A DNA stretch of 64,000 nucleotides from Streptomyces sp. NBC_00554 (GTDB taxonomy: Bacteria > Actinomycetota > Actinomycetes > Streptomycetales > Streptomycetaceae): positions 8,494,001-8,558,000 of the forward strand of contig NZ_CP107799.1 in the NCBI RefSeq assembly GCF_041431135.1. Reading direction: 5' to 3'. Under the pieces are notes generated by a model that was not told the origin of the DNA, did not search any database, and saw only the letters and a list, made by a program, of their open reading frames with translations. Both the position numbers and the translations under genes were made by a program. The first letter of the stretch is position 1. Every line of letters starts with the position of its first letter. Shown in pieces: positions 35,101-41,952 of this stretch.

Positions 35101-37036
35101 GGCCGCGCAGCGGGCCCGGCGTGCCGCCGACGCCCTCGCGGGGCTCGCGTTCCGGCTGCGCGAGCGCGCCGGCTGGCAGGTCAAGGTACGCGAACTCGCC
35201 GACGAGGCAACGGAGTCGGAGGCCCGCGCCCAGGTCTGCCTGGAGCGCGCCCGCGCCGCCGACGAGGACCGCCGCGCCGCCCAGCGCGCCGCCGACGACG
35301 CCCGCCGCACCGCCCGCGCGCTGCGCGCCGAGCGCGCGGAGATCGCGGGCGCCCCCGACGACGTACCGGAAGACGAATCGACGGCCTCGAAGCCGTCCCT
35401 GCCGGCTCTGCGCGAGGCCTACCGGGCCGCGTCGCAGCTGTACGAGAAGGTCGGTGTCGGAGCCGACCTCCGGGCCGAGCAGGCACGGGCCGAGAGCGAG
35501 GAGAGCGCGGCGCTGGCCGAGTGGGAACGGCTCAGCAACAAGGTGCGTACGCGCGCGGCGCAGCTCCTGGAGTCGCCGGACGGTTCCGACGGCCCGTCCC
35601 GGCAGGCCGCGGCCGCCCGCGCCGAGGAGCTCGTACAGCTCCTGGAGACCCGGATGTCGACCGCGAGCGAGCAGCTCGGACGGCTGCGCGGCGAGGCCGA
35701 GCGGCACGCCCCCGAGGACGGCGAGGCCCACACCGAGCTGTCGGAGGAGCTGGTCCCGCGCGACGCCGAGCACGCGCAGGTCTTGCTGCGCACGGCCACC
35801 GGCGAACTCGCCTCCCGTGCCGAGGCGTTGAGCCGGGCGCGCGAAGCCCACGCCGAACTGCTCGACGCCCACCGGGCCGCCGAGGACGCGGGTGGAGGCT
35901 TCGAAGAGACCGCCGCGCTGCTCAGGGACCTGCTGCGCGAGCACTCCGACGAGGAGCAGGAGGAGCCCGAGCCGTACCCCGGCAGCCTCGAAGAGGCACG
36001 GCACTCCGCCGCTGAGGCCCGCCGCTCCCTGCGCGGCTGCGCCACCGATCTGTCCGCCGCCGAGGCCGCCGTCCGTGAGGCGAGCGACATCCTCGTACGG
36101 CATGCCAACTCCACGCGGTACGAGCAGGTGCGGACCCCGGCGCGGCAGCAGATCCGTGAGCTGCCCGCGTCCGCGCTGCCGGAGCACGCGCAGAAGTGGG
36201 CGGACGCCTTCGCGCCCCGACTGCGGGTGCTGACGGATGAGTTGGAGCAGCTGGAGCGCAATCGTGACTCGATCGTGGACCGGCTGCGGGGGCTCGTCGA
36301 GTCGGCGCTCGCCACCCTGCGGTCCGCGCAGCGGCTGTCCCGGCTGCCGGAGGGGCTCGGCGAGTGGTCCGGGCAGGAGTTCCTGCGCATCCGCTTCGAG
36401 GAGCCCGACCAGGCCACGCTCGCCGAGCGGCTCGGCGAGGTCGTCGACGAGGCCACCCGGGCGGCGGTCAAGAAGAACTCGGACATGCGCCGCGACGGCA
36501 TGTCACTGCTGCTGCGCGGGGTCGGCGCCGCCCTTCAGCCCAAGGGCGTCGCCGTCGAGATCCTCAAGCCGGACGCCGTACTGCGCGCCGAGCGCGTCCC
36601 CGTCGGGCAGATGGGCGATGTGTTCTCGGGCGGTCAGCTGCTCACCGCCGCCATCGCGCTCTACTGCACGATGGCGGCGCTGCGCAGCAACGACCGGGGC
36701 CGCGACAAGCACCGGCATGCCGGCACGCTGTTCCTCGACAACCCCATCGGGCGCGCCAACGCGACGTATCTGCTGGAGCTCCAGCGGGCCGTGTCGGACG
36801 CGCTCGGTGTCCAACTCCTTTACACCACCGGGCTGTTCGACACGACGGCGCTCGCCGAGTTCCCGCTCGTCATCCGGCTGCGCAACGATGCGGACCTGCG
36901 TGCCGGGCTGAAGTACATCAGCGTGGAGGAACATCTCCGGCCGGGGCTACCGCGTGCGGCTGCCGACGAGGAGGCCGGGCACAGTGAGATCACCGCTACG
37001 CGGATGTTCAAGCGCCCGGCGCCGAGTGCCCCGTAG
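32141..37036 (+). CDS. giant SMC-like ATPase (MukB/JetC-like)
   Basis: 1631 residues. The N-terminal ATPase half has LFLENGGGKSVLLKLIF (Walker A, about residues 63-79). Long Ala/Glu/Arg-rich coiled coils run from about 300 to 600 and 890 to 1440, with a globular hinge-like domain between (about 735-880). The C-terminal half holds the ABC signature VFSGGQLLTAA (about 1493) and Walker B TLFLDNPIGRAN (about 1527). In that strand the residue after Asp is Asn, where the catalytic Glu is expected. A Gly/Ser/Ala-rich stretch (about 612-722) with atypical codon use separates the first coil from the hinge. It would bind DNA with the two upstream products. Related systems are MukBEF, MksBEF and the plasmid-restricting Wadjet. 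The ATG at 32141 has only a weak ribosome site. Confidence 0.85.
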   Translation: MYELSRVRLYSIGPAGARYADTVLDLRGVGQPVPDPAPTQAEFFAEEPVGPPRRPAPAGVLFLENGGGKSVLLKLIFSVMLPGHRNTLGGASSGVLRKFLLADDCGHVALEWQHTLTGECVVVGKVSEWRGRQVSNDPRKFAEAWYSFRPGPGLSLDNLPVAEATAVRPPVEGASGAQGRRRTMKGFRDAITEAGKAYPHLEVHWEEIHDRWNEHLGDLGLDPELFRYQREMNADEGEAAGLFAVKKDSDFTDLLLRAVTDTRDTDGLADLVGGFGNKLGRRAELIAERDFTAGSADLLGRIVEAAGARARARDIHAGAERRTRTLARRLSARAVRERGRAGELAQRVTGAAHTVTEAESTRSTSALIAAELAYRHASLALAGAEKAAAAQKRELADARTLHSAWQAAEAVLRHRSAADRSSRVAAAIREAERDAAPALAARAKAAVDLVRALHRAADGAEALANEEEERSAGLQDVGETSHSDATAAATAAQRARSEVGHLRQRLSEVEQETAEAVRAGWLDDSAPDADPARAALAASDAEKTAVSAWDTAREASRRASEHAREAASVASRAELTAARAADAATAAELSYEGERGTAEGLAGEERLAELLSLPGASGRGRGGVPVPRAGAEGSPGNVSDGVGDDSQGGARAARVRPGAGDGADEGGAGLDGLGASDGRGKQGGAAVARSGRGAGGAGGANGAGAVSGSAESGAVGRAHTETWATAEGPLAPEQLDHFADELRELLDDGVASAERQLFDLRTAAADDARILGALGDGGLLPPGPDVLATVEFLGEHGIPALPGWRYLAQAVDPVDHARVLAARPELVDGVIITDPDTHARAREALNDAALLPRSAVAVGTAAALLAPTPAPGAGDGDVFLVPPNPAMHDEHAADEERQALRTRATQRDEEIRALAGRLAKDRELAARLASWRTGCPAGRLVELAAAARDARAFAEEAEAELAEARTVRAEADEAAAEATLVRDDRQEAAQRARRAADALAGLAFRLRERAGWQVKVRELADEATESEARAQVCLERARAADEDRRAAQRAADDARRTARALRAERAEIAGAPDDVPEDESTASKPSLPALREAYRAASQLYEKVGVGADLRAEQARAESEESAALAEWERLSNKVRTRAAQLLESPDGSDGPSRQAAAARAEELVQLLETRMSTASEQLGRLRGEAERHAPEDGEAHTELSEELVPRDAEHAQVLLRTATGELASRAEALSRAREAHAELLDAHRAAEDAGGGFEETAALLRDLLREHSDEEQEEPEPYPGSLEEARHSAAEARRSLRGCATDLSAAEAAVREASDILVRHANSTRYEQVRTPARQQIRELPASALPEHAQKWADAFAPRLRVLTDELEQLERNRDSIVDRLRGLVESALATLRSAQRLSRLPEGLGEWSGQEFLRIRFEEPDQATLAERLGEVVDEATRAAVKKNSDMRRDGMSLLLRGVGAALQPKGVAVEILKPDAVLRAERVPVGQMGDVFSGGQLLTAAIALYCTMAALRSNDRGRDKHRHAGTLFLDNPIGRANATYLLELQRAVSDALGVQLLYTTGLFDTTALAEFPLVIRLRNDADLRAGLKYISVEEHLRPGLPRAAADEEAGHSEITATRMFKRPAPSAP

Positions 37037-37056
37037 ACGAACGGTTGTGGGGAACC

Positions 37057-37098
37057 TGCGGGCCGGTTGTGGCTGGTCGCGCAGTTCCCCGCGCCCCT
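37057..37098. repeat. dispersed streptomycete intergenic repeat, copy 2
   Basis: Shorter copy of the element at 31090-31155. It begins 20 bp after the ATPase stop codon and runs into the terminator hairpin at 37091. Confidence 0.75.
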
Positions 37099-37108
37099 GA
37101 AGGGGCGC
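37091..37108. terminator. bidirectional terminator between the ATPase gene and betA
   Basis: GCGCCCC (37091-37097) pairs with GGGGCGC (37102-37108) over a TGAA loop and is followed by TTT. It abuts the stop codon of the convergent GMC oxidoreductase gene (37110-37112). Confidence 0.85.
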
Positions 37109-37109
37109 T

Positions 37110-38660
37110 TTACGCATCCTCCTTCAGAAGGTCCGCACACTTCTCGCCGATCATCATCGTCGTGATGCACGGATTGACGGAGATGAGGTCCGGCATCACC
37201 GAGCCGTCCGCGACCCGCAGACCCTCGATCCCCTTGACCCGCAGCCGCGCGTCGAGCGGGGCGGACGTGTCGTCGTCCGCGCCCATCTTCACGGTGCAGG
37301 ACGGGTGGTAGACGGTGTTGTGGGTCTTGTGGATGTAGTCGAGCAGCTCGTCGTCCGTCCGGACGTCCGGGCCGGGTGCCAGCTCCGCGCCCGCCCAGCC
37401 GCTCAGTGCGGGCTGTGACGCGATCTTCCGCGCCAGCTTCAGGCCGTACGTCATCACGCGCACGTCGTGCTCGTGCGTGAAGTAGCGCGGGTCGACCATC
37501 GGCTTGTCCCGGTAGTCGCGGGTGCGCAGCCGGACGGTGCCGCGTGACTTGGCGCGGGTCACGTTCGGGGTGAGGCAGAACGCGTTCTCGGACGTCGGAT
37601 AGCCCCACCGCGCGGTGTTCATGTCGAACGGCACCGAGCCGTAGTGGAACATCAAGTCCGGGCGGTCCAGGCCCGGTTCGGTGTCGTAGAAGATGCCCGC
37701 CTCCCACCACTGGCTGGACGTGGTGGGCATGGGCTGCTTGGCGTCCCACATGATGACGCCCTCCGGGTGGTCCTGGAGGTTCTCGCCGACGCCCGCCGAG
37801 TCCACCACCACCTCGACCCCGACCTCCCGCAGCTGCTCGGCGGGTCCGATGCCCGACAGCATCAGCAGTTTGGGCGTGTCGATGGAGCCGCAGGACACGA
37901 TGACCTCGCGGCGGGCGCGTACCGTCCGGGTGTGGATCAGGTCCGGGTCCAGGTAATCGGCGCCGACGCAGCGACGGCCTTCGAGGACGAGCTTCTTGGC
38001 CCGGACCCCGGTGCGTACCTCCAGGTTGGGCCGTTTCCCGATGATCGGGTGGAGGTAGGCCACCGACGAGGACTGGCGGATGTTGTTCTCGTCGGAGTTG
38101 ATCTGGAACCAGTTGGCTCCGCGGATCACGGTCTTGCCGGTGTTGAAACCGGTGGTGGGGATGCCCGCCTGCGCGCACGCCTCCAACAGGGCGGTGCCAC
38201 AGGGGTCTTCGCCCTTCAGCGTGCGCAGTTTCACCGGGCCGGTGCGGCCGTGGTGGTCGCCGGGAGCGTCGTTCGACTCCAACCGCTGGTAGAGCGGGAA
38301 GAGTTCGGCCGCACTCCACCCCGTACAGCCCGCCGCCGCCCAGCCGTCCAGGTCTTCGGCGGGCGCCCAGAAGGCGATACAGGAGTTGTGCGAGGAACAG
38401 CCGCCGAGGACCTTGGCGCGGGCGTGCCGCATAAAGCTGTTGCCGCTGGCCTGCGGCTCGACCGGATAGTCCCAGTCGTAGCCGGACTCAAGGAGGCCCA
38501 TCCAGCGCTCCAGTTTCATCACGTCGTCGTCGCCGACGTCGCTCGGTCCCGCCTCCAGCACGCACACCGTGACGGACGGGTCCTCGGAGAGCCTGGCCGC
38601 GACCACGTTGCCGGCGGTGCCGCCGCCGACCACGACGTAGTCGAACTCATCTGGGTTCAT
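37110..38660 (-). CDS. betA: GMC-family choline dehydrogenase
   Basis: 516 residues. Oxidises choline to betaine aldehyde with FAD. The FAD-binding motif FDYVVVGGGTAGNVVAARLS is at the N-terminus; the GMC signature includes LGGCSSHNSCIAFW, DCPxG-type EDPCGTALLEAC and SCGSIDTPKLLMLSGIGP (second signature). The active-site His is in THNTVYHPSCTVKMG and the C-terminal FAD contact in VADGSVMPDLISVNPCITTM. The ATG at 38660 has a strong AAGGAGG 10 nt upstream. It is the last gene of the choline cluster and lies 88 bp after the permease gene; that gap holds four 12-bp repeats. Other GMC alcohol oxidases are possible, but the context makes choline by far the best substrate. Confidence 0.92.
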   Translation of the reverse strand: MNPDEFDYVVVGGGTAGNVVAARLSEDPSVTVCVLEAGPSDVGDDDVMKLERWMGLLESGYDWDYPVEPQASGNSFMRHARAKVLGGCSSHNSCIAFWAPAEDLDGWAAAGCTGWSAAELFPLYQRLESNDAPGDHHGRTGPVKLRTLKGEDPCGTALLEACAQAGIPTTGFNTGKTVIRGANWFQINSDENNIRQSSSVAYLHPIIGKRPNLEVRTGVRAKKLVLEGRRCVGADYLDPDLIHTRTVRARREVIVSCGSIDTPKLLMLSGIGPAEQLREVGVEVVVDSAGVGENLQDHPEGVIMWDAKQPMPTTSSQWWEAGIFYDTEPGLDRPDLMFHYGSVPFDMNTARWGYPTSENAFCLTPNVTRAKSRGTVRLRTRDYRDKPMVDPRYFTHEHDVRVMTYGLKLARKIASQPALSGWAGAELAPGPDVRTDDELLDYIHKTHNTVYHPSCTVKMGADDDTSAPLDARLRVKGIEGLRVADGSVMPDLISVNPCITTMMIGEKCADLLKEDA

Positions 38661-38685
38661 GGGGAGTTGACCTCCTTGAGTCAGG

Positions 38686-38734
38686 CGCTTACTTGGTTCG
38701 CTTGCTCAGTCGTTTACTCAGTCGTTTGCTCGGT
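38686..38734. repeat. four tandem 12-13-bp repeats before betA
   Basis: Units on the plus strand are CGCTTACTTGGTT (38686-38698), CGCTTGCTCAGT (38699-38710), CGTTTACTCAGT (38711-38722) and CGTTTGCTCGGT (38723-38734). They lie just upstream of the betA ribosome site and nearly fill the gap between the permease and betA genes. Confidence 0.75.
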
Positions 38735-38748
38735 CGCCCAGGGGGCGC

Positions 38749-40311
38749 CTACTCGGTTGCCGAAGCGTCCTCGGGCGGTGCCGACGCGGGCTGCGCCAGC
38801 TGGTGCTCGGTGAGCACCCCGGTCCGGTGCCGCTGCACGAACCAGTAGTAGGCGAAGCCGCCTCCCATCACGATGCCGACGAAGAGGAGGGCGCCCCATT
38901 TCAGATACCAGTGGAAGGGGGCGGTCGCGTTGTAGACCGCGGCGCGCGGCCAGAGCAGGTTGATCGTCATGGCCGTGCCCCACAGCACCGCGAGGATGTT
39001 GACGGGCAGTCCCCAGCGGCCGAGCGAGAACTTGCCGTCGCCCGCGGGCTGCCACTGGCCACGCAGCCTGGCGACCAGCATGGGCACGGTGACCCCCAGG
39101 TACGCGAGGTAGATCATGATGATGCCGATGCTGGTGACCACGGTGAAGATCTGCGGCTGGCGGATGTTGACCACCAGGATCGCCAGCGCCAGTATGCCGA
39201 TGATGACCGCGGGCAGCACCGGGGTCTGGAACCGCGGGTTGACCTTGGCCAGCTTGGACGCGGCAGGCAGGTTGTTGTCGCGGGCCATCGCGAAGGCCAG
39301 CCGGATCGCCGCCGTGTGCACGGCCAGGGCACACACCGTGACCGCGATGAACACGCACCACAGCATGGCCTTGCCCGCGTCCTCACCGAGCACGTCCAGG
39401 ACGATGTACTGCAGGCCGTCCGTGGACAGCTGCTCGCCCTTCAGGTTCGAGACGCTCATCAGGGCGAACAGCAGGACGAGTCCGCCGAGCACGAACGAGG
39501 CGATGATGGCGCGGAGGATGGCGCGCGGCGCGTTGCGCGAGGGGTCGACGGACTCCTCACCGAGCGACGCGGCCGTGTCGAAGCCGTACATCACGTACGC
39601 GGACGCCAGCGACGCGATCAGGAACGCGCCGAAGTAGCCGCCGGGCACGCCCTCTCCCGTGCCGTTCGTCTCCATGACGACCTGCGGACCGCGAGTGATG
39701 TGCACCGCGAACAGAATGATCAGTACGACGGTCGCGATCAGCTCGATGAAGACGCCCGCCGTGTTGATTCTGGCCATCAGCTTCACGCCGAGGGCATTCA
39801 CCAGGGTGGTGAAGACGATGAGTACGGAGGCCAGCAGCACGGCGTTGGTGGCGACGTCGTACTTGCCCGTGCCATCGCCCACGAACTGGAACACGGAAGA
39901 GATCTGAGGAAGCGTCAGCTGATAGGCAAGGGCCACGGCGGCGATCGACACGATCGAGGCGAGCAGCATCGTCCAGCCCGCCAGCCAGCCGATATGCGGG
40001 TTTCCCACCTTCTTCGACCAGTTGTAGACGGAGCCGGCCACGGGGTAGCGGGCGGCGAGTTCGGCGAAGCACAGCGCGACCATGAACTGGCCGATGAAGA
40101 CCATCGGCCAGGACCACCAGTAGGCGGGTCCGCCGGTGCCGTAGCCGAAGTAGAAGAGTTGGAAGGTGCCGGTGAGGATGGAGATGTAGCTGATGCCTGC
40201 GGCGAAGGTGTGGAAGTTGCCGAGGGTGCGCTTGAGTTCGGGTTTGTACCCGAACTCGGCCAGTTCCGAGTCGTCCTCGTGTTGCTCGGGTGGCTGAGCC
40301 GTGGTGGTCAT
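38749..40311 (-). CDS. APC-family permease of the choline cluster
   Basis: 520 residues with 12 or more hydrophobic helices. A hydrophilic N-terminus (QPPEQHEDDSELAEFGYKPE) leads into the first helices (FHTFAAGISYISILTGTFQL), a pattern typical of the amino acid/polyamine/choline permease family, including the fungal-type choline carriers. AAIRLAFAMARDNNLPAASK and LGEESVDPSRNAPRAI are family loops. The substrate cannot be read directly; given the neighbours, choline, betaine or another methylated amine is likely. The ATG at 40311 has AGGAGG 7 nt upstream. It lies 174 bp after betB, with a 10-bp inverted repeat in the gap. Confidence 0.88.
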   Translation of the reverse strand: MTTTAQPPEQHEDDSELAEFGYKPELKRTLGNFHTFAAGISYISILTGTFQLFYFGYGTGGPAYWWSWPMVFIGQFMVALCFAELAARYPVAGSVYNWSKKVGNPHIGWLAGWTMLLASIVSIAAVALAYQLTLPQISSVFQFVGDGTGKYDVATNAVLLASVLIVFTTLVNALGVKLMARINTAGVFIELIATVVLIILFAVHITRGPQVVMETNGTGEGVPGGYFGAFLIASLASAYVMYGFDTAASLGEESVDPSRNAPRAILRAIIASFVLGGLVLLFALMSVSNLKGEQLSTDGLQYIVLDVLGEDAGKAMLWCVFIAVTVCALAVHTAAIRLAFAMARDNNLPAASKLAKVNPRFQTPVLPAVIIGILALAILVVNIRQPQIFTVVTSIGIIMIYLAYLGVTVPMLVARLRGQWQPAGDGKFSLGRWGLPVNILAVLWGTAMTINLLWPRAAVYNATAPFHWYLKWGALLFVGIVMGGGFAYYWFVQRHRTGVLTEHQLAQPASAPPEDASATE

Positions 40312-40404
40312 GAGCGGCCTCCTGAAAGAGGTGAGTTCTCCCGGGCGGGAGGGGGAGTGCGGCTCGTGCGGGGTCGTAGGTGTGTGCGGGTGCTGGATCA
40401 TAGG

Positions 40405-40441
40405 GCTGATCCGCGGCTGCTGTGTCCTGCTGCGGATCAGC
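40405..40441. promoter_or_regulatory. inverted repeat between betB and the permease gene
   Basis: GCTGATCCGC (40405-40414) and GCGGATCAGC (40432-40441), a perfect 10-bp inverted repeat with a 17-bp centre. It lies 94-130 bp before the permease start and 45 bp after the betB stop. It may be a terminator for betB or an operator for the permease-betA part. Confidence 0.5.
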
Positions 40442-40485
40442 TGCTTGCCGGAGTTGATGGATCCGAAAGGGCGGAACCGGTCGAA

Positions 40486-41952
40486 TCAGTCGAACCAGCC
40501 CTGCGGGCTCGGATTCGTCGTACGCCAGATGTGCTTCGTCTCGCGGTACTCGGCGAGACCGGCAGGTCCGAGCTCCCGCCCGAACCCGGACTGCTTGTAA
40601 CCGCCCCACTCGGCCTGCGGGACGTACGGGTGGTAGTCGTTGATCCACACGGTGCCGATGCGCAGCGCGGAGGCGACCCGCTGGGCCTTCGCCTCGTCGG
40701 AGGTGAAGATCCCGCCCGCGAGACCGTAGATCGTGGCGTTGGCCAGCCGTACCGCCTCCGCCTCGTCCCCGAACCGCTCCACGGTGAGTACGGGCCCGAA
40801 CGACTCCTCCTGGACGACGGACATCCCGCCGGAGCACTCGTCGAGCACGGTCGGCAGATAGTAGAAGCCCTCCGGGTGCGGAGGATCGGCAGGACGCGTC
40901 CCGCCGCAGCGCAGTACCGCGCCCTCCTCAAGGCCCTTGGCCACGTACGCCTCGATCTTCGCCCGGTGCGCCGCCGAGATCAGCGGCCCGGTCTGTGCCC
41001 GCTCGTCGAACGGCCCGCCCAGCCTGATGAGTTGGGCCCGGCGTACGACCTCGTCCACGAACCGGTCGTGCAGCGAGTCCTCGACCAGGAGCCGTGCACC
41101 GGCCGAGCACACCTGCCCGGAGTGCAGGAAGACGGCGGTCAGCGCCATGTCGACGGCCGTGTCGAAGTCGGCGTCCGCGAAGACGATGTTCGGGTTCTTG
41201 CCGCCGAGTTCGAGGGCGACCTTCTTCACCGTCCCGGCCGCCGCGGCCATGAGCCTGCGGCCGGTCTGCAGACCGCCGGTGAAGGACACCAGGTCCACGT
41301 CCGGATGCTCGCCGAGCGGTGCCCCGGCCTCGGGCCCCGCGCCGAGGATCAGATTGCCCGCGCCGGCAGGCAGCCCGGCCTCCTCCAGGAGACGCATCAG
41401 ATGGATCGCGGTGTGCGGGGTCAGCTCGCTCGGCTTGAGGACGAAGGTGTTGCCCGCCGCGATCGCCGGGGCGACCTTCCAGGCCGTCTGGAGCAGCGGA
41501 TAGTTCCAGGGCGTGATCAGCGCGCAGACACCGACCGGTTCGTATACGACCCGGCTGTCGACGCCCGCCGAACCCGTCTCCACGACCCGGCCGGACTCGC
41601 TCGCCACGAGCCGCCCGAAGTAGCGGAAGCAGTTCACGATGTCGTCGATGTCGTACTCGCTCTCCACCAGGCGTTTGCCGGTGTCGAGGGATTCCGCGCG
41701 GGCGAGCACGTCCTTGTCGCGTACGAGGAGATCGGCGACCCGCAGCAGCAGGTCGCCGCGCTCGTTCGCCGGCGTCCGCGGCCAGGGGCCCTCGTCGAAG
41801 GCGCGGCGCGCGGCCGCGATCGCGTCGGCCGTGTCCTGGCCGCCCGCCTCGTCCACCTCGGCGACGAGCGAGCCGTCCGCCGGGCAGCGGATCTCGCGGG
41901 TCCGTTTCTCCCGGGCACTCGTCCAGGCGCCGTCGATATAGAGATCAGCCAT
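40486..41952 (-). CDS. betB: betaine aldehyde dehydrogenase
   Basis: 488 residues. Oxidises betaine aldehyde to glycine betaine with NAD(P). It is a full aldehyde dehydrogenase: PWNYPLLQTAWKVAPAIAAG (cofactor region), the catalytic Glu in KVALELGGKNPNIVF and the nucleophilic Cys in HSGQVCSAGARLLV, with the C-terminal EEAFGP-type block here as QEESFGPVLTVERF. The ATG at 41952 lies inside the end of the Rieske oxygenase gene (8-bp overlap) and has GGGAGG upstream, so translation is coupled. Substrate choice follows from the neighbouring choline dehydrogenase. Confidence 0.94.
   Translation of the reverse strand: MADLYIDGAWTSAREKRTREIRCPADGSLVAEVDEAGGQDTADAIAAARRAFDEGPWPRTPANERGDLLLRVADLLVRDKDVLARAESLDTGKRLVESEYDIDDIVNCFRYFGRLVASESGRVVETGSAGVDSRVVYEPVGVCALITPWNYPLLQTAWKVAPAIAAGNTFVLKPSELTPHTAIHLMRLLEEAGLPAGAGNLILGAGPEAGAPLGEHPDVDLVSFTGGLQTGRRLMAAAAGTVKKVALELGGKNPNIVFADADFDTAVDMALTAVFLHSGQVCSAGARLLVEDSLHDRFVDEVVRRAQLIRLGGPFDERAQTGPLISAAHRAKIEAYVAKGLEEGAVLRCGGTRPADPPHPEGFYYLPTVLDECSGGMSVVQEESFGPVLTVERFGDEAEAVRLANATIYGLAGGIFTSDEAKAQRVASALRIGTVWINDYHPYVPQAEWGGYKQSGFGRELGPAGLAEYRETKHIWRTTNPSPQGWFD

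Noticed and set aside
32123..36187. A 1354-codon open frame antisense to the SMC-like gene
   Set aside because: It is a mirror of the strong codon bias of the real gene: no ribosome site, no domain, and composition rich in Gly, Arg and Leu as expected for an antisense shadow in high-GC DNA.
37039..38700. Search for a JetD-type topoisomerase/nuclease gene next to the SMC operon
   Set aside because: The only gene here is a clear GMC choline dehydrogenase on the opposite strand; upstream is a GntR regulator. No candidate nuclease was found in the window.
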